The notes: a model not told the origin generated them from the letters alone. Positions 17,679 through 25,833 are shown, counted from the first letter of the stretch. The stretch: DNA of 64,000 nucleotides from Flavobacterium silvisoli (GCF_004329815.1 NZ_SJPE01000002.1:1-64000), one strand, 5' to 3'. A program made the numbers and translations.

Positions 17679-18764
17679 TTATTTTCTGGGAAATTCAATT
17701 CGATTTCCAACGTTCATCCCTTTGTTTTTGGCCAATACACCACACATATGAAACAACATTCGGGCGCCAACATTACCATCCCAATCGGTTTCTCCCGGAG
17801 CAACTTCTACCAAATCAAAACCAATAATCTCTTTTCCGCTTTCGGCTAATTTATTGAACAAATAAGTGGCTTGTTCGAACGAAAATCCGCCCGGAACCGG
17901 AGTTCCGGTATTTGGAGCGTACCATTGATACATTCCATCGATATCGAAACTGATGCACACTTTCTGCGGTAAAGTGGCAATGATTGCCTCGCATTGTTGT
18001 TCCCATGTTTTACCTGCAAACATTTCGCTTTTCAAATCGGCATCAGTATTTACTAAAACCCTGCCGTTTGCTTTTTTGACTACAGCTACTTCCTGCTCGC
18101 AAAAATCGCGGATTCCTACTTGAACTATTTTCGAAATTTGTGGAATTTGCAGAGCATTATACATAATAGAAGCATGTGAATACGTAAATCCTTCATAGGC
18201 AATTCTTAAATCCATGTGAGCATCAAGATGTAATATCCCGAAATCATCATGTTGCGTAGCCAACGCTTCGTAATACCCAAGTGGTGTCGAATGATCTCCT
18301 CCCACCAATACTACTTTTTTGCCTTTGGCCATCCAATACAAAACTTTGTCTTTTACTTCGGTATGTAATTCGCGGCATACTTTATTGATTTTATCCAAAT
18401 CAGCTTGTAATGCAGGATACGTTTCGACTGCTTCACCGCTCTCTAGCATTTCAATAATGGGTTGTGCCAAGGCTTTGTATTTATCCGAATTAGTTGCCCA
18501 GTGTGCCGGTGCTTCATCCATGTATATCCCCAGTTTCCATAACTCAGGAAAATCCTGATGATTCAAATCGACTTGGAAAGAAGCCTCCAATATAGCTGCC
18601 GGTCCTTCTGAAGCACCTGCTCCGTAACTCACGGTTACTTCCCACGGCACCGGAATTACAATGATTTCAGATTGGTCTGCCGAAAAAGGCAATCCAAAAA
18701 CGGTGGCATCAGCTAAACCCGGTTGACTTGGGTCAAAATTGTCTATGATTTGTTGTTTTATCAT
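17679..18764 (-). CDS. Ureohydrolase (agmatinase / formimidoylglutamase family)
   Basis: This 361-residue protein is a manganese or nickel ureohydrolase of the arginase fold. Metal ligands are present in GGDHS, LDAHMDLR and SFDIDG. The usual DP after the last motif is replaced by MYQWYAPNTGTPVPGG, so substrate choice is open among agmatine, formimidoylglutamate, guanidine and others. It follows kynU on the same strand across a 141-bp spacer with an inverted GATTTTC repeat, which hints at co-expression with tryptophan catabolism. Confidence 0.82.
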   Translation of the reverse strand: MIKQQIIDNFDPSQPGLADATVFGLPFSADQSEIIVIPVPWEVTVSYGAGASEGPAAILEASFQVDLNHQDFPELWKLGIYMDEAPAHWATNSDKYKALAQPIIEMLESGEAVETYPALQADLDKINKVCRELHTEVKDKVLYWMAKGKKVVLVGGDHSTPLGYYEALATQHDDFGILHLDAHMDLRIAYEGFTYSHASIMYNALQIPQISKIVQVGIRDFCEQEVAVVKKANGRVLVNTDADLKSEMFAGKTWEQQCEAIIATLPQKVCISFDIDGMYQWYAPNTGTPVPGGFSFEQATYLFNKLAESGKEIIGFDLVEVAPGETDWDGNVGARMLFHMCGVLAKNKGMNVGNRIEFPRK

Positions 18765-18765
18765 T

Positions 18766-18903
18766 TTATATTTAGATTTTCAGATTTTGGATTTTCAGAT
18801 TACAGATTTTTGTTTAGTAAATTCATAAAGCTGTTTATTCTTTTAACGATCACTAAGATTTCGGCAGCTATATTTCAATTATAAACAATCTGAAAATCCG
18901 AAA
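18766..18903. repeat. Inverted array of GATTTTCn units (7-8 bp period)
   Basis: Copies of GATTTTC or AGATTTT spaced 7 or 8 bp stand in one orientation at 18774-18811 and in the opposite orientation at 18884-18903, separated by about 75 bp of ordinary sequence. The two halves are reverse complements, so RNA across the kynU-ureohydrolase spacer could form an interrupted hairpin. The arrays abut the start codon of one gene and the stop codon of the other. Confidence 0.65.
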
Positions 18904-18905
18904 AT

Positions 18906-20186
18906 CTATTTAGAGATAATTCCTTTTTTCAATATTTGCCCAAATTCATACATGTCTTCATACGAACAATAGAATGGTGCCGGTGCTAATCGGATGACGT
19001 TCGGTTCACGCCAGTCGGTAATCACACCGTTTTTCATTAAATACTCGAATAAAGCTCGGCCTTGTCCGTGTAAAAAAACAGAGAGTTGGCAGGCACGTTC
19101 TTCCTGATTGGCTGGGGTTATGATTTCAAATTCAGTTCCCTGAATTTCATTGTCGATTTCGTGTAAAATAAACTCTAAATAGGCCGTTAATTGATTTCTT
19201 TTTTGAATCAATTTGGACATGCCTACTTCGGCAAACATTTCTACTGAAGCTAAATAAGGTGCCAAAGATAATATCGGCAAATTACTTACCTGCCATCCAT
19301 TGGCTCCTACGATTGGTTCATATTGGGGTTCCATTTTGAAACGACGTTCTTTGTTGTGTCCCCACCAGCCACCAAAACGCGCCAGTTCTTTATTTGCATG
19401 ATGTTTTTCATGTATGAAACAACCTGAGGCATTACCCGGTCCTGAATTCATGTATTTGTAACTGCACCAGGCCGCAAAATCAACGTCCCAGTCATGGAGT
19501 TGCAATTCGATATTACCGGCAGCATGTGCCAGATCGAAACCAACTATGGCACCGGCTTTATGTCCGGCTTTGGTGATGGTTTTCATGTCGAAAACTTGTC
19601 CTGTATAGTAATTCACACCTCCTAACAAAACCAAGGCCAACTCATCGCCTACTTCTTCTATTTTGGCTAGGATATCTTCTAAACGGATGTTGTGTTCGCC
19701 TTCTCTTCTTTTGATTTCAACGATGGCTTCTTCGGGCTTATATCCGTGAAAATGTACTTGTCCCTGAAACATGTATTGGTCCGAGGGAAACGCTTTTTCT
19801 TCGCAAATGATTTTGTATCGTGTTTTTGTTGGGCGATAAAAGGATACCATGAGCAAATGTAGATTTACCGTCAGTGTGTTCATCACCGTTACTTCGGATG
19901 GTTTTGCTCCTACCAATTTACTCAACGGTTCGGCAAATCGCTCGTGGTAATCCCACCAAGGTTTTTGGGCGTAGAAATGACCTTCGACGGCAAGATTGGC
20001 CCAATCGTTCATCACCTCATCTACGTATTGTTTGGTTCTTTTGGGTTGCAGTCCAAGGGAGTTTCCTGTAAAATAAATTACATTTTTACCGTTGTGCTGC
20101 GGGAATATAAATTCGCTTCTGTACTGTTTTAATTCGTCTTGTGCGTCGAGTTGCTGAGCAAATTCACGTGTATTTTGAAAAGTCAT
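18906..20186 (-). CDS. kynU: Kynureninase
   Basis: This PLP enzyme cleaves kynurenine or 3-hydroxykynurenine to anthranilate or 3-hydroxyanthranilate plus alanine. The 426-residue protein has the family blocks YFTGNSLGLQPKR, AFPSDQYMF and GFDLAHAAGN, and the PLP lysine in WCSYKYMNSGPG (Lys244). Together with kmo it supplies the 3-hydroxyanthranilate route. A weak promoter-like TACTTTTA lies 20-27 bp upstream. Confidence 0.95.
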   Translation of the reverse strand: MTFQNTREFAQQLDAQDELKQYRSEFIFPQHNGKNVIYFTGNSLGLQPKRTKQYVDEVMNDWANLAVEGHFYAQKPWWDYHERFAEPLSKLVGAKPSEVTVMNTLTVNLHLLMVSFYRPTKTRYKIICEEKAFPSDQYMFQGQVHFHGYKPEEAIVEIKRREGEHNIRLEDILAKIEEVGDELALVLLGGVNYYTGQVFDMKTITKAGHKAGAIVGFDLAHAAGNIELQLHDWDVDFAAWCSYKYMNSGPGNASGCFIHEKHHANKELARFGGWWGHNKERRFKMEPQYEPIVGANGWQVSNLPILSLAPYLASVEMFAEVGMSKLIQKRNQLTAYLEFILHEIDNEIQGTEFEIITPANQEERACQLSVFLHGQGRALFEYLMKNGVITDWREPNVIRLAPAPFYCSYEDMYEFGQILKKGIISK

Positions 20187-20223
20187 GTGTTGTGTATTTT
20201 GAGGCGTAAAAGTAGAAAAAAGA

Positions 20224-20251
20224 GAAAAGAAGAAAGAAGAAAGAAGAAAGA
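20224..20251 (+). repeat. AGAAAGA heptanucleotide repeat
   Basis: Three exact copies of AGAAAGA follow a degenerate first unit. The array lies 38 bp upstream of the kynU start codon. Confidence 0.75.
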
Positions 20252-20357
20252 ATTTAACATTAGATTGTTTTTAGCCCTGATGATTTGATGTTAAGAGGAG
20301 GACTGCCGGTGGCAGTCAGGTATTTTTAATTTTCCTGAGAACAAGGAACCTGAAAAT

Positions 20358-20411
20358 AGTCCCGATAGGAGCTGGCTACCGTGTAGCGCGGATAGCGGGA
20401 GCATGCTTCCT
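20358..20411 (+). repeat. Dispersed GC-rich hairpin repeat, copy 2
   Basis: It reads AGTCCCGATAGGAGC, then the inner hairpin GCTACcgtGTAGC, then GCGGATAGCGGGAGC. It lies between the two convergently read terminator regions of kynU upstream and queA downstream sequence. Confidence 0.7.
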
Positions 20412-20435
20412 GGAAAAGAAAATGCAGTGCTCCTA

Positions 20436-20473
20436 AAAAAAAATCCCGCCTTATGAGAACAAGACGGGATTTT
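20436..20473. terminator. Terminator of queA
   Basis: The stem AAAATCCCG / CGGGATTTT has an A-run to its left, giving a long T-run on the minus strand, 20 bp after the queA stop. Confidence 0.8.
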
Positions 20474-20493
20474 CGGTGTGAGTTATATAATCC

Positions 20494-21543
20494 TTACAGG
20501 ATTAACATGGCATCGCCATACGAGTAGAAACGGTATTTTTCTTTGATGGCTTCTTCGTAGGCTTTTTTCATTAAATCGTGTCCGCAGAATGCCGAAATCA
20601 TCATCAGTAAAGTAGATTTTGGCGTGTGGAAGTTGGTCACCATACAATCGGCGATGCTGAAGTCGTAGGGTGGAAAGATGAATTTATTGGTCCAGCCTTC
20701 GTAAGGATTCAAGGTTTTTGCTGAGGAAACCGAACTTTCGATGGCGCGCATTGAAGTGGTTCCGATGCAACAGATTCTTTTCTTTTTTTCTTTGGCAGCA
20801 TTGACAACATCACAGGCTTCCTGAGTGATGATTAACTCTTCCGAATCCATTTTGTGTTTAGACAAATCCTCAACTTCTACCGGGTTGAAAGTTCCCAGTC
20901 CTACGTGAAGAGTAACTTCGGCAAAATTGATTCCTTTGATTTCCAAGCGTTTCAAAAGGTGCTTCGAAAAGTGTAAACCGGCTGTTGGTGCGGCTACCGC
21001 TCCTTCTTCTTTGGCATAAATGGTTTGATAACGCTCGGCATCTTCTTCGGTTACTTCGCGGTTGATGTATTTCGGGATGGGGGTTTCGCCCAATTCGGTT
21101 AATTTTCTTCTGAATTCGGTATAAGAACCGTCGTATAAGAAACGTAAGGTTCTTCCGCGGGAAGTGGTGTTATCGATTACCTCTGCCACTAACGAATCGT
21201 CATCGCCAAAATACAATTTGTTACCGATACGGATTTTACGTGCCGGATCGACCAATACATCCCAAAGACGTTGTTCGGCATTTAATTCTCTCAATAAGAA
21301 AACCTCGATGCGTGCACCGGTTTTTTCCTTGTTACCGTACATACGTGCCGGGAATACTTTGGTATTGTTGAGAATCATCACATCGCCATCATCAAAATAA
21401 TCGATAATGTCTTTGAATAATTTGTGTTCGATGGTTTTAGTTTTTCTGTCAACGACCATTAGCCTTGATTCGTCTCTGTTTTCTGCCGGAAACTCTGCCA
21501 ATAATTCGGCCGGCAGATTGAAGTTGAAATGCGATAATTTCAT
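20494..21543 (-). CDS. queA: S-adenosylmethionine:tRNA ribosyltransferase-isomerase
   Basis: QueA transfers and rearranges the ribosyl group of SAM onto preQ1 in tRNA to give epoxyqueuosine. The 349-residue protein has the family blocks [44 protein letters not shown] and [13 protein letters not shown] at expected positions and full length. A -7 box sits 62 bp upstream, and three heptad units fill the leader up to the start codon. Confidence 0.95.
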   Translation of the reverse strand: MKLSHFNFNLPAELLAEFPAENRDESRLMVVDRKTKTIEHKLFKDIIDYFDDGDVMILNNTKVFPARMYGNKEKTGARIEVFLLRELNAEQRLWDVLVDPARKIRIGNKLYFGDDDSLVAEVIDNTTSRGRTLRFLYDGSYTEFRRKLTELGETPIPKYINREVTEEDAERYQTIYAKEEGAVAAPTAGLHFSKHLLKRLEIKGINFAEVTLHVGLGTFNPVEVEDLSKHKMDSEELIITQEACDVVNAAKEKKKRICCIGTTSMRAIESSVSSAKTLNPYEGWTNKFIFPPYDFSIADCMVTNFHTPKSTLLMMISAFCGHDLMKKAYEEAIKEKYRFYSYGDAMLIL

Positions 21544-21550
21544 AAATGTA

Positions 21551-21571
21551 ATTTAGGATTTAGAATTTAGG
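21551..21571. repeat. ATTTAGG heptads in the queA leader
   Basis: Three consecutive 7-bp units (ATTTAGG, ATTTAGA, then ATTTAGG) with degenerate units on the right lie 7 bp upstream of the queA ATG. Confidence 0.7.
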
Positions 21572-21605
21572 CATTGGGATTTTGAACCCAAAGCTAAAAC
21601 GGCTG

Positions 21606-21613
21606 CAAATATA
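21606..21613 (-). promoter_or_regulatory. -7 promoter box of queA
   Basis: The minus strand reads TATATTTG, 62 bp before the queA start. Confidence 0.6.
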
Positions 21614-21671
21614 CTATTCTGAGATAGGCGTTGTCAAGCAAAAGAGCTTTTATTTTTACAAAGTCTTGTGA

Positions 21672-22922
21672 TCAGGGCTGTTCAGTGATTTGAAATCCAA
21701 TACTTTTCAAGTCTTCCCAAAAAGAAGGATAGGATTTTGAAACCACTTCAGCTTCTTTAATGATGATATTGGTTTTCAGGGCTAATGGCGCAAAGGCCAT
21801 AGCCATACGGTGGTCCTGATAGGTATCGATCGCTATTCCATCATTGATTTTGGCGGACGGTGCTATGCTGATACTGTCATGAGTTACCGATACTGAGGCA
21901 CCTAACTTCATCAGTTCGTTTTTGAGTGCTTCCAACCTGTCGGTTTCTTTGATTTTGAGCGTGTGCAAGCCGGTCAGTTGGCAACCTATTCCCAAACCAA
22001 AACAGGTAACAGCTAGGGTTTGTGCTATATCAGGGGAATGATTGAGTTGATGGTGGATGGTGGATGGTGGATGGTTCGCTACTTTTTGCAAAACAATACT
22101 GTTGTTTTGGAAGTGGGTTTCTACTCCGAAAGTTTTATAAATCTCAGCCAAAACACTATCACCCTGTAAACTGTTTTTTTTGTAACTCGACAAGGTGATT
22201 TCGGCACCAATTTCGGACAGGGCTACTATCGAATAGAAATAAGAGGCGGAGGACCAGTCGGATTCAACTCTTATAGTTGTTGGTTGTTGGTTGTTGGTTG
22301 TTGGTTTGATTAGTATTTTGTTTTCGACAAAAGACGTTTGGACACCCATTTCATTGAGCAAAGCCAAGGTCATTTTGATGTAGGGCAATGAGGTGATTGG
22401 GCCTTGCAAAGTGAGTGCTAAACCATTCTCAAGTTTGGGTGCGATAAGTAATAATGCTGAAATGTACTGGCTACTGACATTGGCCGAAAGGGATACTTTG
22501 TTTTCTGTTAGCTTTTTCCCCCGAATGCGAAGCGGCGGAAAACCTTCTTTTTTTTCATATACTATTTCAGCTCCCAATTGGCGCAGGGCATCTACCAAAA
22601 TTTGTATCGGGCGCTCCTGCATGCGGGCAGAACCGGTCAGTACGACTTCTTTTCCTTCCTGAATGGCAAAATAGGCGGTCAGAAAACGCATGGCGGTGCC
22701 GGCGTGGCTAATATCTATAATTTGGTTGTTGGTTGTTGGTTGTTGGTTGTTGGATAGAGCCATTGCCATCACTTCGGAATCATCAGAATTGGAGGTGTTT
22801 TCCAAAACCAAATTGGGATATAACGCCTGCAACAGCAACAGTCGGTTGGTCTCAGATTTAGAGCCGGAAATTGAGACTTTGGATTGCTGATTGATTTTAG
22901 AGGCTGCTAAAAGTAAATCCAT
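21672..22922 (-). CDS. aroA: 3-phosphoshikimate 1-carboxyvinyltransferase (EPSP synthase)
   Basis: EPSP synthase joins shikimate-3-phosphate and PEP in aromatic amino acid synthesis. The 416-residue protein shows SGSKSETNRLLLLQAL, HAGTAMRFLTAYFA, ESDWSSASYFYS, KETDRL and DHRMAMAFAPLAL. Three loops (about residues 57-67, 207-216 and 284-290) are encoded by heptanucleotide repeats and read as Asn/Gln/Pro/Thr- or His/Pro/Ser-rich inserts. Gain or loss of a single unit would break the frame. The catalytic blocks look intact. Confidence 0.93.
   Translation of the reverse strand: MDLLLAASKINQQSKVSISGSKSETNRLLLLQALYPNLVLENTSNSDDSEVMAMALSNNQQPTTNNQIIDISHAGTAMRFLTAYFAIQEGKEVVLTGSARMQERPIQILVDALRQLGAEIVYEKKEGFPPLRIRGKKLTENKVSLSANVSSQYISALLLIAPKLENGLALTLQGPITSLPYIKMTLALLNEMGVQTSFVENKILIKPTTNNQQPTTIRVESDWSSASYFYSIVALSEIGAEITLSSYKKNSLQGDSVLAEIYKTFGVETHFQNNSIVLQKVANHPPSTIHHQLNHSPDIAQTLAVTCFGLGIGCQLTGLHTLKIKETDRLEALKNELMKLGASVSVTHDSISIAPSAKINDGIAIDTYQDHRMAMAFAPLALKTNIIIKEAEVVSKSYPSFWEDLKSIGFQITEQP
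22052..22072. repeat. GGTGGAT heptads inside aroA
   Basis: Three exact copies of GGTGGAT with partial units on both sides are translated as part of a His/Pro/Ser-rich loop of EPSP synthase. Confidence 0.8.
22277..22304. repeat. TTGTTGG heptads inside aroA
   Basis: Four exact copies of TTGTTGG, translated on the minus strand as an Asn/Gln/Pro/Thr loop. The same unit recurs 449 bp away in the same gene. Confidence 0.85.
22722..22753. repeat. TTGGTTG heptads inside aroA
   Basis: Four exact copies and a partial fifth of TTGGTTG, a circular shift of the unit at 22277, are translated as a second Asn/Gln/Pro/Thr loop before the HAGTAMR block. Confidence 0.85.
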
Positions 22923-22934
22923 TTTAGTGATGAT

Positions 22935-22967
22935 TAACCCTATCAGGGTTTAAAACCCTGATAGGGT
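22935..22967. repeat. Inverted repeat between aroA and the MazG-like gene
   Basis: Perfect 16-bp arms beginning AACCCTATCAGGG face each other across one A. There is no T-run of terminator length. It lies 12 bp upstream of the aroA start codon, so it would form a hairpin in the aroA leader if transcribed from the upstream gene. Confidence 0.7.
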
Positions 22968-22982
22968 TTCGGTTGAAATACG

Positions 22983-23309
22983 TTATTTAAGTTTTTCGTT
23001 ATTGTGATGACGGTCGTGATCGCGCTTGGTTTTGAGATTCATTTTTTTATCAAAAGCAGCTTGGAGGTCAACCCCGGTTTGATTGGCCAGGCATAACACC
23101 ACAAAAACCACATCGGCCAATTCTTCGCCCAGGTCTTTGTTTTTATCGCTTTCTTTTTCTGATTGTTCGCCATAACGGCGGGCAATGATACGGGCCACTT
23201 CGCCCACTTCTTCAGTCAGTTGAGCCATATTGGTGAGTTCGTTAAAATAGCGTACTCCGTGGTTTTTAATCCAGTTATCTACTTCTTGTTGGGCGTTTTT
23301 TAGGTTCAT
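22983..23309 (-). CDS. MazG-like nucleotide pyrophosphohydrolase
   Basis: This 108-residue protein is an all-alpha NTP pyrophosphatase; the metal-binding EEVGE and GEELADV motifs (ExxE ... ExxD) are visible around residues 33-37 and 67-73. Such enzymes clear non-canonical nucleotides. ATG 23309 is chosen over 23399 because a -7 box (23336-23343) lies between them. aroA follows 60 bp downstream. Confidence 0.88.
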   Translation of the reverse strand: MNLKNAQQEVDNWIKNHGVRYFNELTNMAQLTEEVGEVARIIARRYGEQSEKESDKNKDLGEELADVVFVVLCLANQTGVDLQAAFDKKMNLKTKRDHDRHHNNEKLK

Positions 23310-23335
23310 GGTTTTAAGGTAAATGGTGAACTCAA

Positions 23336-23343
23336 CAAATATA
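23336..23343 (-). promoter_or_regulatory. -7 promoter box of the MazG-like gene
   Basis: The minus strand reads TATATTTG, 26 bp before the ATG at 23309; it excludes an upstream start at 23399. Two GGTGAAT heptads (23358-23371) lie just upstream, across the expected -33 region. Confidence 0.6.
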
Positions 23344-23357
23344 AATAATTGTAGCGT

Positions 23358-23371
23358 GGTGAATGGTGAAT
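23358..23371. repeat. GGTGAAT heptad pair
   Basis: Two exact tandem copies of GGTGAAT upstream of the MazG-like promoter; a third similar unit lies at about 23325. Confidence 0.55.
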
Positions 23372-23391
23372 TGTGGTTGGTTTTTCCTAAA

Positions 23392-23538
23392 AACCCCATG
23401 TTTTAGGTTAGGAACCCCAAACTTGGGGTCCTTAGCCTCAAAAATGGGGTTATGGCATCCATAGTTGGGGTTATGAACGTCAAACTTGGGGTCTAGAACC
23501 CCAAATATGAGGTCTTGAACCTCAACTATGAGGTATAA
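23392..23538. repeat. Seven-unit 21-bp array with a palindrome in every unit
   Basis: Seven units start at 23392, 23413, 23434, 23455, 23476, 23497 and 23518. Each has the form AACCCCA nnn TTGGGGT nntn, so each carries a short inverted repeat (for example ACCCCAA / TTGGGGT or ACCTCA / TGAGGT). Compensatory changes such as CCCC/GGGG to CCTC/GAGG keep the pairing. It lies in the 290-bp gap between the MazG-like gene and the conserved unknown gene at 23600. 21 is three times seven, the period of the other arrays here. Confidence 0.85.
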
Positions 23539-23566
23539 AAAAACGTTCCGCCCCACTGGGGCGGAA
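23535..23566 (-). terminator. Terminator of the unknown gene at 23600
   Basis: The stem TTCCGCCCC / GGGGCGGAA is followed on the minus strand by CG and a T-run, 34 bp past the stop codon. Confidence 0.8.
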
Positions 23567-23599
23567 AGAATGTGGTATTTGGAGTAAACAAAAGATGTT

Positions 23600-24085
23600 C
23601 TAAGGGGTGGGTGTGTCAGGGTTTCGTCGTGCGCCTGTTCGATTAAAGAACTGAGCTACTTCGTCAATTTTTACCTGATACCCCGGTTTGTTGCCTCCTG
23701 CTTGATATTGGCTGTAGCCATAATCTTTGAGGGCATCAGTATAGTTATCAAAATCATGAAGAATTTTTTTGTTCTCCAATCCTTCTACTATACTTTTTAG
23801 CTTGTTGATGAGGGATTCGCAAAATTGACGCGATTGATAATCGTTTTCAAATTCTGACCAATCCACATCGGGGCTACTTAAATCAGGCTGGTTGGTTTTG
23901 TAATCTCTGATTTTGTTTACCACCAGCTTGTTTTGCTCGTTTACACTGCCATAACGTTGTCGGTCTTCTTTAGACAGACTTACTACATAATGTGCTAAAA
24001 TAGTTTCGAGCGCATTCAATTTTTCTAAAGCTTCAGCTTTTTCGCCTTCACCAAAGTGATTGCTGTTTAAATTGTTTAAAAACAT
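23600..24085 (-). CDS. Conserved-looking protein of unknown function
   Basis: This 161-residue soluble, mainly helical protein is not one I recognise. It is acidic, lacks a signal peptide and membrane helix, and ends in an Arg/Pro-rich tail (RRNPDTPTP). Start, codon use and the clear terminator support a real gene. No obvious -7 box was found upstream; TACTTTTA is the nearest approach. Confidence 0.65.
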   Translation of the reverse strand: MFLNNLNSNHFGEGEKAEALEKLNALETILAHYVVSLSKEDRQRYGSVNEQNKLVVNKIRDYKTNQPDLSSPDVDWSEFENDYQSRQFCESLINKLKSIVEGLENKKILHDFDNYTDALKDYGYSQYQAGGNKPGYQVKIDEVAQFFNRTGARRNPDTPTP

Positions 24086-24190
24086 ACTTTCTTTTTTAAG
24101 ATTATTACTCCGTTAATACTTTAAAAGTAGAAAAATAATCTTATAAAAATAAGTTTTTGTAGTTTTTTTAACATAAAAACAAACAGGCTA

Positions 24191-24394
24191 TCATTTCTTG
24201 TTTTTTTTAGAAAAATACCTTTTAATTTTTGGTTGTATAAATACTTCAGAAAAAGCCATTACAATTCCAAAATAACCCCCCATTCCTATTGCTTTGGTGA
24301 AATTTGTATTGCTTTCTGTGAAATAACTCAAGAGACCAAAGAGTAATCCAAAAATTAGAAATGCTGAAATAAAAGTAAATATTTGCTGTTTCAC
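24191..24394 (-). CDS. Small two-helix membrane protein with GTG start
   Basis: This 67-residue protein has two hydrophobic segments (about 7-26 and 37-54) and a very basic C-terminus (KIKRYFSKKNKK). It starts with GTG directly after the dtd stop, so the join reads TAAGTG and suggests translational coupling in the rsgA-dtd operon. Family not recognised. Confidence 0.65.
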   Translation of the reverse strand: MKQQIFTFISAFLIFGLLFGLLSYFTESNTNFTKAIGMGGYFGIVMAFSEVFIQPKIKRYFSKKNKK

Positions 24395-24847
24395 TTATTC
24401 TTTATTTTTAGTATCAATCACTATCGTCACCGGTCCATCGTTGAGTAACGCTACTTTCATGTCGGCGCCAAACTGACCGGTTTGTACTTTTTTGCCCAAT
24501 TCGTTTTCCATTTGTTTAATGAAAGCTTCATACATTGGGATGGCCACATCGGGCTTGGCCGCTTTGATGTAAGAGGGGCGGTTTCCTTTTTTGGTAGCGG
24601 CATGCAGGGTAAATTGGCTAACAATTATTATGTTGCCGTGGGTGTCTTTCAAAGATAAATTCATGACTCCTTCAGCATCGCCAAAAATTCGAAGATTAGC
24701 AATCTTGGCCGTCAGCCAATCAATATCCTCCTTAGTATCGGCTTCTTCTATGCCTAGCAGCACCAATAATCCGCTTTGAATTTCAGCCACTTTAACCCCT
24801 TCAATGGTGACAGAAGCTTCGGAAACACGTTGTATGACGGCTCTCAT
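24395..24847 (-). CDS. dtd: D-aminoacyl-tRNA deacylase
   Basis: DTD removes D-amino acids (and glycine from tRNA-Ala) mischarged on tRNA. The 150-residue protein has the two family motifs, SQFTLHA and NDGPVT (the GP motif), and the usual start MRAVIQRVSEASV. It begins 2 bp after the rsgA stop. Confidence 0.95.
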   Translation of the reverse strand: MRAVIQRVSEASVTIEGVKVAEIQSGLLVLLGIEEADTKEDIDWLTAKIANLRIFGDAEGVMNLSLKDTHGNIIIVSQFTLHAATKKGNRPSYIKAAKPDVAIPMYEAFIKQMENELGKKVQTGQFGADMKVALLNDGPVTIVIDTKNKE

Positions 24848-24849
24848 GC

Positions 24850-25833
24850 TTACTCTGATTTTCTGGTTTGGTCACTCGCAATGCGGTCATCATTATATAC
24901 ATCCTGACGGTAATGTTCATCATCGCCTTCGAGTATTTTGAGATAACTGTTGTAACGTGACCAGGCTATTTTATCTTCTTCGAGTGCTTTTTTGACAGCA
25001 CAATGCGGTTCCTCTTTGTGCAGGCAATTATTGAATTTGCATTGGTCCTTCAACCTAAAAAACTCCGGAAAATAGTCACTTACTTCACCGGGCTCCATAT
25101 CTACAATTCCAAATCCTTTGATTCCGGGCGTATCTATGATTTTGGCCCCAAACGACAAGTCGTACATTTCGGCAAACGTGGTGGTATGCTGTCCTTGTTT
25201 GCTTTGCTCGGAGATGTGTTTGGTTTTTAAATTGAGCTGCGGCTCTAAGGCATTGACCAAAGTAGATTTCCCCACTCCCGAATGCCCCGAAAACATGGAG
25301 ACCTTTCCTGTCATCATGGCTTTTAATTCCTCAATCCCTTTTTTTTCTGTTGATGAAATTCGCAAACATTTATACCCAATTTCAGAATAGATGTACTGCA
25401 AATACAATTGCTCATCGAGCATGGTTTCATCAAAAGTATCGATTTTGTTAAAAATCAATACCGCTTCGATGCCATAAGCTTCAGCAGTAACCAGAAAACG
25501 ATCGATAAAACTGGTGGTTGTAGGCGGGTTGTTGATGGTAATCAGCAAAAAAACCACATCTATATTAGAGGCAATAATGTGAGTTTGTTTGGATAAGTTA
25601 ACCGATTTGCGGACAATGTAGTTCTTACGATCGTGAATGTTGTAAATCTGTCCTATAACCTCATCTGTCGTGTGATCTAATTCAAAATCTACCACATCGC
25701 CCACCGCAATCGGATTGGTGCTTTTGATGCCTTTCATACGAAATTTACCCTTGATGCGGCATTCAAAAACTTGGTGATCATCGGTTCTTACGGTATAAGA
25801 ACTTCCGGTAGATTTATAAACGAGTCCTGTCAA
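24850..25833 (-). CDS. rsgA: Ribosome small-subunit GTPase RsgA
   Basis: RsgA is a circularly permuted GTPase that acts in 30S subunit maturation. The 327-residue protein has the OB-fold N-terminus, then G4 (NKID) before G1 (GHSGVGKSTL) and G3 (DTPG), and a C-terminal zinc site CKFNNCLHKEEPHC. A -7 box (25871-25878) lies 37 bp upstream, with a heptad array between it and the ATG. Confidence 0.95.
   Translation of the reverse strand: MTGLVYKSTGSSYTVRTDDHQVFECRIKGKFRMKGIKSTNPIAVGDVVDFELDHTTDEVIGQIYNIHDRKNYIVRKSVNLSKQTHIIASNIDVVFLLITINNPPTTTSFIDRFLVTAEAYGIEAVLIFNKIDTFDETMLDEQLYLQYIYSEIGYKCLRISSTEKKGIEELKAMMTGKVSMFSGHSGVGKSTLVNALEPQLNLKTKHISEQSKQGQHTTTFAEMYDLSFGAKIIDTPGIKGFGIVDMEPGEVSDYFPEFFRLKDQCKFNNCLHKEEPHCAVKKALEEDKIAWSRYNSYLKILEGDDEHYRQDVYNDDRIASDQTRKSE

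Larger units (their letters stand above)
20187..20493. other. Intergenic region between kynU and queA
   Basis: This 307-bp gap holds a purine-rich heptad repeat (20224-20251), a copy of the GC-rich dispersed repeat (20358-20411) and the queA terminator (20436-20473). No gene is seen. Confidence 0.7.

Noticed and set aside
23392..23538. Possible CRISPR array
   Set aside because: Units are only 21 bp with no separate constant repeat and variable spacer, and there are no cas genes in the window.
23332..23556. 74-residue minus-strand open frame with a seven-residue repeat across the 21-bp array
   Set aside because: The frame stays open because the unit is 21 bp. It overlaps the MazG-like promoter, has no credible start, and the changes follow palindrome pairing rather than protein conservation.
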